From Mycobacterium kansasii ATCC 12478 (lineage in GTDB: Bacteria > Actinomycetota > Actinomycetes > Mycobacteriales > Mycobacteriaceae), in the NCBI RefSeq assembly GCF_000157895.3, contig NC_022663.1:2914001-2978000 (forward strand): a stretch of 64,000 nt of DNA, written 5' to 3'. Positions 16,604 to 25,593 of this stretch are shown in pieces (the stretch's first letter is position 1; the number at the start of each line of letters is the position of its first letter). Under the pieces are notes generated by a model that was not told the origin of the DNA, searched no databases, and saw only the letters and a list, made by a program, of their open reading frames with translations. The position numbers and the translations under genes are program-made.

Positions 16604-18406
16604 GTGACCAATCCTGATACACCCGACGCGTATCGATCGGCCCGAACCGTCATCAAACCTTCCGGCCCACCGCGACCCGGCCAGCCCGCGTGGAATCCGC
16701 AGCGGGGAACCTCGATGCCGGTCCACCGGTACCGGCCCTTCGCCGAAGAAGTCGAGCCCATCCGCCTCGCCGATCGCAGTTGGCCGGACCGCGTCATCAC
16801 CCACGCCCCGTTGTGGTGCGCAGTGGATCTGCGCGACGGCAACCAGGCGCTGATCGACCCGATGAGCCCGGCCCGCAAGCGCCGCATGTTCGACCTGCTG
16901 GTCCGCATGGGCTACAAGGAGATCGAGGTCGGGTTCCCGTCGGCCAGCCAGACCGACTTCGACTTCGTCCGCGAGATCATCGAGCAGGGCGCCATTCCCG
17001 ACGACGTCACCATCCAGGTGCTGACCCAATGCCGTCCCGAACTGATCGAGCGCACCTTCGAGGCGTGTCAGGGTGCCGCCAAGGCGATCGTGCATTTCTA
17101 CAACTCGACGTCGATCCTGCAGCGCCGGGTGGTGTTCAAAGCCGACCGGGCCGCGGTGCAGGCCATCGCCGTCGACGGCGCCCGCAAGTGCGTCGAAGAG
17201 GCAGCCAAATATCCCGGCACGCAATGGCGTTTCGAGTACTCGCCGGAGTCCTACACCGGCACCGAGCTCGAATACGCCAAACAGGTCTGCGACGCCGTCG
17301 GCGAAATCATCCGGCCGACGCCGGACAACCCGATCATCTTCAACCTGCCCGCCACCGTCGAGATGGCCACACCCAACGTCTACGCCGACTCGATCGAGTG
17401 GATGAGCCACAACCTGGCCAACCGCGACTCCGTCATTCTGAGCCTGCATCCGCACAACGACCGCGGAACAGCCGTCGCCGCAGCCGAATTGGGCTACCAG
17501 GCCGGCGCCGACCGGATCGAGGGCTGCCTGTTCGGCAACGGCGAGCGCACCGGCAACGTCTGCCTGGTGACGTTGGGGCTGAACCTGTTCTCCCGCGGCG
17601 TGGACCCACAGATCGACTTCTCCAACATCGACGAGATCCGGCGCACGGTGGAGTACTGCAACCAGCTGCCGGTGCACGAGCGGCACCCCTACGGCGGCGA
17701 CCTGGTCTACACCGCGTTCTCCGGCAGCCACCAGGACGCCATCAACAAGGGCCTCGACGCAATGAAGTTCGACGCCGACGCCGCCGACACCGACGTTGAC
17801 GACATGCTGTGGCAAGTTCCCTATCTGCCGATCGACCCGCGTGATGTCGGCCGGACCTACGAGGCGGTGATCCGCGTCAATTCACAGTCCGGCAAGGGCG
17901 GGGTGGCCTACATCATGAAGGCCGACCACGGGCTGGTCTTGCCACGAAGGCTGCAGATCGAGTTCTCGCAGGTGATTCAGAAGATCAGCGAGGGTGAGGG
18001 CGGCGAGGTCTCGCCCAAGGAGATGTGGGACGCGTTCGCGCAGGAGTATCTGGCCCCGGTGCGGCCGCTGGAGCGGGTAAAGCAGCACATCGATGTCGTC
18101 GAGGAAGAAAGCGGCACCACCAGCATCACCGCCACGGTCAAGATCGATGGGGTGGAGACCGAGGTGACCGGCACCGGCAACGGACCGCTGGCCGCTTTCG
18201 TCCACGCGCTGGGTGACGTCGGGTTCGACGTCGCCGTGCTCGATTACTCCGAACACGCGATGAGCGCCGGCGACGATGCTCAGGCCGCGGCGTATGTCGA
18301 GGCTTCGGTGGGGGGCCGGACCGTCTGGGGTGTGGGCATTGCGCCGTCGATCACCACCGCGTCGCTGCGTGCCGTGGTGTCGGCAATCAACCGGGCATCT
18401 CGCTGA
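16604..18406 (+). CDS. leuA: 2-isopropylmalate synthase
   Basis: LeuA condenses 2-ketoisovalerate with acetyl-CoA, the first step of leucine synthesis. The 600-residue protein has the catalytic TIM-barrel with CAVDLRDGNQALIDPMSP near residue 70 and the metal-binding SLHPHNDRGTA near residue 285, a linker domain, and a C-terminal regulatory domain ending in WGVGIAPSITTASLRA that binds leucine. The GTG at 16604 (VTNPDTPDAY) matches the family start. The regulatory domain runs YVEASVGGRTVWGVG without the 57-bp coding repeat that interrupts it in M. tuberculosis. Confidence 0.96.
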   Translation: MTNPDTPDAYRSARTVIKPSGPPRPGQPAWNPQRGTSMPVHRYRPFAEEVEPIRLADRSWPDRVITHAPLWCAVDLRDGNQALIDPMSPARKRRMFDLLVRMGYKEIEVGFPSASQTDFDFVREIIEQGAIPDDVTIQVLTQCRPELIERTFEACQGAAKAIVHFYNSTSILQRRVVFKADRAAVQAIAVDGARKCVEEAAKYPGTQWRFEYSPESYTGTELEYAKQVCDAVGEIIRPTPDNPIIFNLPATVEMATPNVYADSIEWMSHNLANRDSVILSLHPHNDRGTAVAAAELGYQAGADRIEGCLFGNGERTGNVCLVTLGLNLFSRGVDPQIDFSNIDEIRRTVEYCNQLPVHERHPYGGDLVYTAFSGSHQDAINKGLDAMKFDADAADTDVDDMLWQVPYLPIDPRDVGRTYEAVIRVNSQSGKGGVAYIMKADHGLVLPRRLQIEFSQVIQKISEGEGGEVSPKEMWDAFAQEYLAPVRPLERVKQHIDVVEEESGTTSITATVKIDGVETEVTGTGNGPLAAFVHALGDVGFDVAVLDYSEHAMSAGDDAQAAAYVEASVGGRTVWGVGIAPSITTASLRAVVSAINRASR

Positions 18407-18448
18407 CTCGCTGCCGCTAAGGCGGCAGAAGACCATGAGCTGGACGAA

Positions 18449-19816
18449 TCAGCTGGAAGCCCCGGGCGTGCCGTTAGCGCCGTGCTCGCCGGGGTCGCCC
18501 GGAGCTCCGGGGTCACCCTCGGGGCCAATTATTCTACCGATACCGACCCGACCAGGTTCACCCGCGGCACCCCCGGAACCGCCGGCAGCTCCGGCACCCG
18601 CGGCACCGCCCGCGCCGTGGCTCCCCGGCTGACCGAACGGTCCACCCGCTCCGCCGGCACCGCCATCACCGCCGTTGCCGCCGGCACCGCCGGCACCGCC
18701 ATCACCGCCATCACCGCCGTCGCCCGCCCGGCCGCCGGCGCTGCCCTGGTTGAAGAGATTACCGGTGCCGCCGTCGCCGCCCTTGGCGCCGGCGCCGCCC
18801 GAGTCGCCCGCACCGCCGTCGGCACCGATGCCGCCCGCCCCGCCGGCGCCGCCGTCGCCGACCAGCAGTCCGCCGCGGCCACCGGCACCCCCGGCACCAC
18901 CGTGTCCGCCCGCGGTCCCCGGCGCGCCGTCCGCGCCGTTGCCGCCGCTACCGCCGGCACCACCCCGGGAAGTGCCGTTACCCCCGCGCCCACCCTGACC
19001 GCCGTCCTGGCCGAATACCGTTCCGCTGTCGCCGGGGTCACCGTCGCCGCCGATGGGTCCCCCGTTTTGGCCTGGGTCACCTGGTGGGGCCGGTTCGGTC
19101 GGGGGATTGACACCTGACATGCCAGCCGCGCCGTTGCCGCCGAGCCCGCCCGCCCCGCCATTTCCCCATAGCCCCGCGCTGCCGCCAACACCGCCACTAC
19201 CACCGTTACCGCCGGCAACAACGGCCGCCCCACCGTTACCACCGGCACCGCCGTCGCCGAACAACCAGCCCCCGGCACCACCCGCACCGCCGGCCGCGCC
19301 GGGCCCGCCGGCCCCGCCCCCGCCGCCATTGCCGATCAACCCCGCAACGCCACCGGCGCCACCAGCCACCCCGGGGGTCATGCCCGCCGCCCCGTTACCG
19401 CCATTGCCGTACAGCAGCCCACCCGGGCCGCCGGCTTGCCCCGGCGCCGAGCCGTGGACACCGTCACCGATCAGGGGCCTGCCCAGTAATGTCTGAACAG
19501 GTGCATTGATCGCATCGAGCAGGGTTTGCTGCACATTGGCGGCCTCTGCGCCGGCATAGGACACTCCCGCCCCGTTGATGGCCTGCACAAAGCGGTCATG
19601 AAACGCTGTAGCCTGGGCGCTCACGGCCTGATAAACCCGGGCATGACCGGAAAACAGCGCCGCCACGGCCGTGGACACTTCGTCCGCGCCGGCGGCCAAC
19701 AGCTCGCTCGTGTGGGGCAGTGCTGCCACATTGGCCGCGCCGATTGCCTGTTCGATGCGCGTCAAATCGGTCGCCGCCGAGGCAAGCAGTTCCGGACCGA
19801 CCACCAAGTACGACAT
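18449..19816 (-). CDS. PE_PGRS family protein
   Basis: The 455-residue protein has an N-terminal PE domain (residues 1 to about 95, starting MSYLVVGPELLASAATDL), a short linker with the conserved NAPVQTLLGRPLIGDG, and then a long run of GGAGG, GGNGG and GGxGGx repeats to the end. Proteins of this family are exported through type VII systems to the outer membrane or beyond. The ATG at 19816 is the standard PE start; an upstream in-frame ATG adds residues not typical of the family. It lies between leuA and dnaQ, where M. tuberculosis has no such gene. Confidence 0.92.
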   Translation of the reverse strand: MSYLVVGPELLASAATDLTRIEQAIGAANVAALPHTSELLAAGADEVSTAVAALFSGHARVYQAVSAQATAFHDRFVQAINGAGVSYAGAEAANVQQTLLDAINAPVQTLLGRPLIGDGVHGSAPGQAGGPGGLLYGNGGNGAAGMTPGVAGGAGGVAGLIGNGGGGGAGGPGAAGGAGGAGGWLFGDGGAGGNGGAAVVAGGNGGSGGVGGSAGLWGNGGAGGLGGNGAAGMSGVNPPTEPAPPGDPGQNGGPIGGDGDPGDSGTVFGQDGGQGGRGGNGTSRGGAGGSGGNGADGAPGTAGGHGGAGGAGGRGGLLVGDGGAGGAGGIGADGGAGDSGGAGAKGGDGGTGNLFNQGSAGGRAGDGGDGGDGGAGGAGGNGGDGGAGGAGGPFGQPGSHGAGGAAGAGAAGGSGGAAGEPGRVGIGRIIGPEGDPGAPGDPGEHGANGTPGASS

Positions 19817-19970
19817 GCCGACACTCCAATCCGGTGCAACACCGAATAACAACTGAGCTCGGTAAGTATTGCAATGCGAAGTTATTGCAAAAAGAACGCA
19901 ATTGCCCCGGCCGATCGCGACTTCATATCTAATTCATGTGCAGCCATAACTGGAAGCGGACCAAGACCAG

Positions 19971-20534
19971 CTAGCGCCCGATCAGCGAGCCGACCAGTCG
20001 CTCGACCAAGCCGGCCGGATCATCGGCGCCCGGCATGGTGAGCCGGCTGAACAGGTAACCGTTGAGCAGGCGGCTCAGCTCGTCCATCTGTTGGCCCGTT
20101 GGGCACAAGCCCGCCGCCTCGAAGATGAGCGTGGCGGACTGCACCGCGGCGGCCTGCAGATCCTTGAGAAACGGCTGCAGCTCGGGTCGTCGCGTGCCTT
20201 CCATGAACAGTTCGAACCGGGCCAGCGTGTACCGGCGAGCCTGGTCATCGGGCTCGGCCAGCATTCGGGTCAGGAGAGCCTTGACGCCATCCGGGGTCAG
20301 TGGTCCGATTGCGGCCCGCAACGCCTCGACGCGCCGCCAATGCAGATCGACAGTACGGGCGGCCGTGGCCTCGAGCAGGGCCTGGCGCGTCCGAAAGTAG
20401 TTCGACGTGGTGCCGGCCGGCAGGCTGGCCCGTTCATCGACGTGGCGATGGGTCAGACCGCCGACGCCGACATCGGCGAGTATGCCGATTGCGGTGTCGA
20501 GGATCTGCCCGCGGCGTTCCGGGTTAGCGGGCAT
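19971..20534 (-). CDS. TetR-family transcriptional regulator
   Basis: The 187-residue protein has an N-terminal helix-turn-helix (residues about 8-55, GLTHRHVDERASLPAGTTSNYF) typical of TetR/AcrR repressors, and a helical ligand-binding domain. Its start codon abuts the stop of the upstream membrane-protein gene, so both are one transcript. Two palindromic sites at the start of that transcript are the likely operators, which would make the repressor autoregulated. The inducer is unknown but may be a substrate of the paired membrane protein. Confidence 0.88.
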   Translation of the reverse strand: MPANPERRGQILDTAIGILADVGVGGLTHRHVDERASLPAGTTSNYFRTRQALLEATAARTVDLHWRRVEALRAAIGPLTPDGVKALLTRMLAEPDDQARRYTLARFELFMEGTRRPELQPFLKDLQAAAVQSATLIFEAAGLCPTGQQMDELSRLLNGYLFSRLTMPGADDPAGLVERLVGSLIGR

Positions 20535-20984
20535 TCAGCTTTTGTAGCGCAGCCGCCAGAACATCGTCAGAAACGCCGGGTAGACGACGATCAGCAACAG
20601 GTAGCTGAACCACATGGGAAACCACGTGACGATTGAGAGGTCCTTGACTACATAGGACATGTAGACGTGCAGCGGCACGCTGCCAGCGATATAGATCAGC
20701 GATGCGGTGAAGAACGCCCGATGCCGCTTATTGGCAAATTGCATCCGGTGCCACATCAGGATGCCGGTAATCGCCGCATACGTCATCGGGACGAGCAGGA
20801 TCCGGTCGGTGGTCACAGTCGCCACGTATCGCAAGGTCAGCTCATCTCCGAAGATCACCCGATACAGGTGCAGGGCGACGCCGAGGGAAATGGTCAGCAT
20901 CGCGGTAGGCCTGAAGAAATAACCGCGCCTGCGGTAAGTGTTCCACCAGCGCGACTGGTGCACTACTTCTGTAGTGGAAATCAT
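20535..20984 (-). CDS. Four-helix integral membrane protein, TetR-linked
   Basis: The 149-residue protein has four predicted membrane spans: TAMLTISLGVALHLYRVIF (about 28-46), ILLVPMTYAAITGILMW (62-78), AFFTASLIYIAGSVPLHVYM (89-108) and FPMWFSYLLLIVVYPAFLTMFW (122-143). I do not recognise a family with a known role. It precedes and abuts the TetR gene, and palindromic sites overlap its start region, so it is probably the regulated target. Confidence 0.75.
   Translation of the reverse strand: MISTTEVVHQSRWWNTYRRRGYFFRPTAMLTISLGVALHLYRVIFGDELTLRYVATVTTDRILLVPMTYAAITGILMWHRMQFANKRHRAFFTASLIYIAGSVPLHVYMSYVVKDLSIVTWFPMWFSYLLLIVVYPAFLTMFWRLRYKS
20961..20976. promoter_or_regulatory. Putative TetR operator 1 (inside start of membrane gene)
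   Basis: The site CACTACTTCTGTAGTG is an imperfect palindrome with six-base arms CACTAC/GTAGTG. It lies within codons 3-8 of the membrane-protein gene. Its arms are identical to those of the second site 37 bases away, so it probably binds the same repressor. Confidence 0.7.
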
Positions 20985-20997
20985 GCGACGACGGTAC

Positions 20998-21013
20998 CAC
21001 TACAGCTGTAGTG
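20998..21013. promoter_or_regulatory. Putative TetR operator 2 (perfect palindrome)
   Basis: CACTACAGCTGTAGTG is a perfect 16-base palindrome, 14 bases upstream of the membrane-protein start. Together with site 1 it would let a TetR dimer block the promoter of the membrane gene-TetR operon. The site is also 14 bases from the dnaQ stop. Confidence 0.8.
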
Positions 21014-21026
21014 ATGCAACGAGGCC

Positions 21027-22016
21027 TCAGAAGAGAGCGAACTGCTGGTCGACCATGGTGGTGTCAGTGAATTCCTCCATGCTGGTGCCGCCGACGACGG
21101 AGCCCACGCCCAGCATGAATTCCGCGTCCGGAAGCACCGGCACCCCCAGCTGCAGAGCGTGATAGCCCTTGCCCTGCTGGGGAGCGATTTCATTGCAGAC
21201 CACCAGTGATGTCTCGCGGTCGACGTCATCGCTATAGGCCAACCCGGCATGCAGGATGCGCTCAACCAGTTCCTCATGGGTCCGGGCTACCTCGGCTGCC
21301 AAGGCCACCCGCATGCCCTGCACCAGCGGCCGTCCCGAAACGTATCGGCCGGGGTTGAGATAGGGGCAGGACATTCGAGAGGCCAGTGCCTTCAGCGGGC
21401 GCAGCTCGTCATGGGTCACCCGCCCATTGGGCCAGCGACGCCTGGTCACCGGATGGACGGGCAGCCAGACTTCGCGTTCCCGCGCACGTTCGAGCGCCGC
21501 GGCCAGCACACCGGTCAATACCCGCGCATCGTCGAACGCGTCGTGCGGCCGTTCCTGGATCACCCCCCAATGCGCGGCGAGCGTCTCCAGTCGAAGATTG
21601 TCAACGCCGAGCTCCAGCCGCCGGCTCAACTCGACCGTGCACATGACGGTGTCTACCGGCAACTCGGCCCCGGCCATCTCAGCCTCGGCGGCCAGGAACG
21701 CATAGTCGAATGCGACATTGTGTGCCACCAGCGTGCGACCACGCAGCAGCTCAACAACATCACCGACGATGTCGGCGAACTGTGGTTGATCTTCGAGCAT
21801 GCCGGCCGTCAACCCGTGGATGTGAGTGGACCCCGGATCCACCCCCGGATTGAGCAGGCTGACCAAGGATTGCTCCACCCTGCCATCCGCGTCCAGGCCG
21901 AGCACCGCGATGCTGATGATGCGGGCCTGACCGGGACGGAAGCCCGAGGTCTCGACGTCGATGACGGCCCAGCCCTCGCTCGGGTGGCTGGCCGGCCTTC
22001 CCCAGGTGTGGCTCAC
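21027..22016 (-). CDS. dnaQ: DNA polymerase III epsilon-like 3'-5' exonuclease with C-terminal BRCT-like part
   Basis: The 329-residue protein has a DEDDh exonuclease domain (about residues 14-175): Asp20 and Glu22 in AVIDVETSGF, Asp104 in HNVAFDYAFL, and His158/Asp163 in RPHDAFDDAR. The C-terminal third (about 235-310) looks like a BRCT domain. In M. tuberculosis the homologue is annotated dnaQ, but replicative proofreading is done by the PHP domain of DnaE1, so a repair role is likely. It starts with GTG and is divergent from murT. Confidence 0.88.
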   Translation of the reverse strand: MSHTWGRPASHPSEGWAVIDVETSGFRPGQARIISIAVLGLDADGRVEQSLVSLLNPGVDPGSTHIHGLTAGMLEDQPQFADIVGDVVELLRGRTLVAHNVAFDYAFLAAEAEMAGAELPVDTVMCTVELSRRLELGVDNLRLETLAAHWGVIQERPHDAFDDARVLTGVLAAALERAREREVWLPVHPVTRRRWPNGRVTHDELRPLKALASRMSCPYLNPGRYVSGRPLVQGMRVALAAEVARTHEELVERILHAGLAYSDDVDRETSLVVCNEIAPQQGKGYHALQLGVPVLPDAEFMLGVGSVVGGTSMEEFTDTTMVDQQFALF

Positions 22017-22088
22017 CCGATGAGGATGGCATGTGGAACCGACATCACCGGGGTCGTCGGTCGTCGTGTCGGCCTTTAAACTTCCCGG

Positions 22089-23318
22089 GTGGTAACGACC
22101 CGGGCACGACTGGCCCTCGCCGCAGGCGCGAGCGCGCGTTGGGCATCGCGCGTCACCGGGCGCGGAGCCGGCGCGATGATCGGCGGCCTGGTCGCGATGA
22201 CGCTGGACCGCTCGGTGCTGCGGCAGCTCGCGGTGGGACGGCGCACGGTGGTGGTCACCGGCACCAATGGCAAGTCGACAACCACCCGGATGACTGCGGC
22301 CGCATTAGGCACGTTGGGTGCGGTCGCGACCAACGCCGAGGGCGCCAACATGGACGCCGGCCTGGTGGCCGCGCTGGCCGCGGATCGTCGCGCCGAGCTG
22401 GCGGTGCTCGAAGTCGACGAAATGCACGTGCCGCACGTCTCCGATGCGGTGCAACCCGCCGTGATCGTCTTGCTCAACTTGTCGCGGGATCAGCTGGATC
22501 GGGTCGGCGAGATCAACGTGATCGAACGCACGCTGCGGGCCGGTCTGGCCCGCCAGCCAGCAGCCGTCGTCGTCGCCAACTGTGACGACGTGCTGATGAC
22601 CTCGGCCGCCTACGACAGTCCCAGGGTGGTCTGGGTCGCCGCGGGTGGCTCCTGGTCGAACGACTCGGTGAGCTGCCCACGCAGCGGTGAGGTCATCGTC
22701 CGGGAACAAGGCCACTGGTATTCCACCGGCGCCGACTTCAAGCGGCCCAGCCCGCACTGGTGGTTCGACGACGACACGCTCTACGGCCCCGACGGGCTCG
22801 CCCTTCCCATGCGGCTGGCGCTGCCGGGCGCCGTGAATCGCGGCAATGCCGCCCAGGCGGTCGCCGCTGCCGTCGCAGTGGGCGCCGATCCGGCTTCGGC
22901 GGTCGCCGCGGTAGCCGAAGTCGACGAGGTCGCCGGTCGCTACCGGACCGTCATGGTCGGGCCGCATGAAGCGCGGATCCTGCTGGCCAAGAACCCGGCC
23001 GGCTGGCAGGAAGCCCTGTCGATGGTGGACAAGCAGGCCGCCGGGGTAGTCATCGCGGTCAACGGGCAGGTGCCCGACGGCGAGGACCTGTCTTGGTTGT
23101 GGGATGTGCGCTTCGAACACTTCGAGGAGACTGCTGTGGTGGCGGCCGGCGAACGCGGCACCGACCTGGCGGTGCGCCTGGGGTACGCAGGCGTACAGCA
23201 CACTCTTGTGCGCGACACCCTGGCGGCCATCGCGTCGTGCCCGCCCGGGCGGGTGGAGGTCGTCGCCAACTACACCGCATTTCTCCAGCTGCAGCGAGCG
23301 TTGGCACGTCATGACTGA
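22089..23318 (+). CDS. murT: Lipid II isoglutaminyl synthase subunit MurT
   Basis: MurT pairs with GatD to amidate the alpha-carboxyl of D-glutamate in lipid II. The 409-residue protein has a Mur ligase central domain with the ATP loop VTGTNGKSTTT (residues 57-67), LLNLSRDQLDR near residue 130, and a C-terminal DUF1727 domain with LAKNPAGWQEAL. The small zinc-ribbon-like insert has Cys196-Pro-Arg-Ser, where a CPxC pair might be expected. The frame overlaps gatD by 8 bases. Confidence 0.93.
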   Translation: MVTTRARLALAAGASARWASRVTGRGAGAMIGGLVAMTLDRSVLRQLAVGRRTVVVTGTNGKSTTTRMTAAALGTLGAVATNAEGANMDAGLVAALAADRRAELAVLEVDEMHVPHVSDAVQPAVIVLLNLSRDQLDRVGEINVIERTLRAGLARQPAAVVVANCDDVLMTSAAYDSPRVVWVAAGGSWSNDSVSCPRSGEVIVREQGHWYSTGADFKRPSPHWWFDDDTLYGPDGLALPMRLALPGAVNRGNAAQAVAAAVAVGADPASAVAAVAEVDEVAGRYRTVMVGPHEARILLAKNPAGWQEALSMVDKQAAGVVIAVNGQVPDGEDLSWLWDVRFEHFEETAVVAAGERGTDLAVRLGYAGVQHTLVRDTLAAIASCPPGRVEVVANYTAFLQLQRALARHD

Positions 23319-24018
23319 CTCGCATGTCCGCATCGGGCTGGTGTTGCCCGACGTGATGGGAACGTACGGCGATGGCGGCAACGCCGTGGTGCTGCGGCAG
23401 CGGTTGCTCATGCGAGGCATCCCCGCCGAGATCGTCGAGATCACCCTGGCCGATCCGGTACCGGAGTCGTTGGACCTCTACACGCTGGGCGGCGCCGAGG
23501 ACTACGCGCAGCGACTGGCGACCCGACACCTGATTCAGTACCCGGGCCTGCAGCGCGCGGCCGCCCGGGGCGCCCCGGTATTGGCCATCTGCGCGGCGGT
23601 TCAGGTGCTCGGACACTGGTATGAAACCTCGTCGGGAGAACGGGTCGACGGCGTCGGCCTGCTGGATGCGACCACCTCGCCGCAGCAGGCGCGCACCATC
23701 GGCGAGCTGGTCAGCACGCCATTGCTGACCGGTTTGACGCAGCCGTTGACCGGCTTCGAAAACCACCGGGGCGGCACCGTCCTGGGCCCCGCGGCGTCGC
23801 CGTTGGGGGCGGTGGTCAAGGGTGCCGGCAACCGAGCCGGTGACGGCTTCGACGGCGTGGTTCAGGGCAGCGTGGTAGCGACCTATATGCACGGTCCGTG
23901 TCTGGCCCGCAACCCCGAGCTCGCCGATCTGTTGCTCAGTACGGTGGTGGGTTCGCTACAGCCGCTGGAGCTCCCTGAGGTGGACCTGCTGCGCCGCGAG
24001 CGGTTGGCGGCTCGCTAG
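23311..24018 (+). CDS. gatD: Lipid II isoglutaminyl synthase glutaminase subunit GatD
   Basis: GatD hydrolyses glutamine and passes ammonia to MurT. The 235-residue protein is a class I (triad) glutamine amidotransferase of the CobB/CobQ type, with nucleophile Cys94 (PVLAICAAVQVLG) and His194 (TYMHGPCLARN). It was once annotated cobQ2. The start lies inside the murT reading frame, ensuring coupled synthesis of the two subunits. Its TAG stop overlaps the stop of the convergent Rv3714c homologue. Confidence 0.93.
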   Translation: MTDSHVRIGLVLPDVMGTYGDGGNAVVLRQRLLMRGIPAEIVEITLADPVPESLDLYTLGGAEDYAQRLATRHLIQYPGLQRAAARGAPVLAICAAVQVLGHWYETSSGERVDGVGLLDATTSPQQARTIGELVSTPLLTGLTQPLTGFENHRGGTVLGPAASPLGAVVKGAGNRAGDGFDGVVQGSVVATYMHGPCLARNPELADLLLSTVVGSLQPLELPEVDLLRRERLAAR

Positions 24019-24860
24019 GGCCGCCAACCCCTGGCCAGCAGTGCGTTGCGCACCCGGGCGATTACCTCTTCCGACCTGTCTTCGGCGATCACCCGGATAA
24101 CCAGCCAACCCAGCTGCGCGAGCGTGCGCAGTCGCCGTTGGTCGTGCGCGTACCGCCGGCGATCGGTGCGGTGTTGGTCACCGTCATATTCGGCCGCCAC
24201 CTGGTATTTCTCCCAGCCCATATCCAGCATTGCGATCAGCCGCCAATCCTTCTGCACCGGTAACTGCGTGCTGGGCGTGGGAAATCCGGCATCGATCAGC
24301 AGGAGTCGCAGCCAGGTTTCCCTGGGGGACGCCGCGCCGGCGTCGACGAGGGGCAGCACCGCCTGCAGTCGCCGGACACCACGCGCACCTGGATAGCGTT
24401 TGGCCAACAGCAGCACATCTTCGGTTGAGAACGGCGTCGCTCGCATGAGTGCGTCGAGGCGCGCCACGGCCTGCCCGCGTCGCAGATGCCGACCGAGGTC
24501 ATATGCCGTCCGCGCCAACGTGGTCACCGGCAGGCCCACCACCCGGGTGATCTCGTCATCGGCGAGAACTTCGTCGCGAGCGACGAGCCCCCGCGGGGGC
24601 CTGATGTTGCACCAGATCAACTCGATGGCCACGTCATCGTCGATCCATTGCGCGCCGTGCAGTGCGGATGCGGCTACACCGGCAATGACCGCTCGGCGTC
24701 CCGACCATAGCCATGCCCCGATAGTCCGGTCGCGCAGTGACATGTTGTGCTGCTGGGGGGCGTAGACACCTGGATACACCCGCCGGTACCACCGTTGCAG
24801 CTCATGCCGGGTCACTTTGCTGGACGAGACAGCTTCGCTGCCGATGAAAATCGCCGTCAT
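24015..24860 (-). CDS. Rv3714c-like protein with AbiEi-type N-terminus and DUF559/Vsr-like C-terminus
   Basis: The 281-residue protein has an N-terminal winged-helix-like region (VTRHELQRWYRRVYPGVYAP) as in AbiEi-type antitoxin or transcriptional proteins. The C-terminal part (VAAEYDGDQHRTDRRRYAHDQRRLRTLAQLGWLVIRV split across about residues 215-260) matches DUF559, a Vsr/PD-(D/E)XK nuclease-like fold. Both parts occur together in many mycobacterial paralogues of unknown function. A DNA-related role is inferred, not shown. Confidence 0.78.
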   Translation of the reverse strand: MTAIFIGSEAVSSSKVTRHELQRWYRRVYPGVYAPQQHNMSLRDRTIGAWLWSGRRAVIAGVAASALHGAQWIDDDVAIELIWCNIRPPRGLVARDEVLADDEITRVVGLPVTTLARTAYDLGRHLRRGQAVARLDALMRATPFSTEDVLLLAKRYPGARGVRRLQAVLPLVDAGAASPRETWLRLLLIDAGFPTPSTQLPVQKDWRLIAMLDMGWEKYQVAAEYDGDQHRTDRRRYAHDQRRLRTLAQLGWLVIRVIAEDRSEEVIARVRNALLARGWRP

Positions 24861-24970
24861 GGCTCGAAATGCTGGCAGCGGGAGCCGACAACTCACCGAG
24901 CCGGTAAACCTGCAGAGAAAGTGCGAGTAGCGGCCTGCAAAATTACAGGCTCGGCGAAATCACGGCGAAA

Positions 24971-25582
24971 TCAAGCGAGCACGCGGCGGCCGGTCAGCGC
25001 GCGGCCGAGGGTCAGCTCATCGGCGAACTCCAGGTCGCCGCCCATCGGCAACCCCGACGCGATGCGCGTCACGGTCAGTCCGGGGATGTCGCGCAGCATC
25101 CGCACCAGGTAGGTGGCGGTGGCCTCGCCCTCGGTGTTGGGGTCGGTGGCGATGATCACCTCGGTGATGTCGACGTCGTCGACCCGCTCACCGATGCGGC
25201 TCAGCAGCTCGCGGATCCGCAACTGCTCGGGACCGATCCCGGACAGTGGATCAAGCGCACCACCCAAGACGTGGTAGCGGCCGCGGAATTCGCGAGTGCG
25301 CTCGACGGCTTGGATGTCCTTGGGCTCCTCGACGACGCATACCAGGGAGCCGTCGCGGCGTGGATCAGCGCAGATGCGGCAACGTTCGCCATCGGAGACG
25401 TTGCCGCACACGGCACAGAACCGCACGCCGTCGCGCACCCGGCCCAGCACGGCGGTCAGCCGGTCGATGTCCGACGGCTCGACCGACAAGAGGTGAAACG
25501 CGATGCGCTGCGCGCTCTTGGGTCCGATACCCGGCAACCTACCGAGCTCGTCGATCAGATCCTGGACAGGCCCCTCGAACAT
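24971..25582 (-). CDS. recR: Recombination mediator RecR
   Basis: RecR works with RecO to load RecA at single-stranded gaps. The 203-residue protein has an N-terminal helix-hairpin-helix (LGRLPGIGPKSAQRIAFHLL), a zinc finger with Cys56, Cys59, Cys68 and Cys71, and a Toprim domain with VVEEPKDIQAVE and IIATDPNTEGEATA. Its start is 11 bases from the ebfC stop, the common ebfC-recR operon. Confidence 0.96.
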   Translation of the reverse strand: MFEGPVQDLIDELGRLPGIGPKSAQRIAFHLLSVEPSDIDRLTAVLGRVRDGVRFCAVCGNVSDGERCRICADPRRDGSLVCVVEEPKDIQAVERTREFRGRYHVLGGALDPLSGIGPEQLRIRELLSRIGERVDDVDITEVIIATDPNTEGEATATYLVRMLRDIPGLTVTRIASGLPMGGDLEFADELTLGRALTGRRVLA

Positions 25583-25593
25583 GTCGGTGCGGG

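Noticed and set aside
18482..19496. Plus-strand Pro/Thr/Ala-rich frames over the PE_PGRS gene
   Set aside because: They mirror GC-rich glycine repeats of the minus-strand gene and have no recognisable domain.
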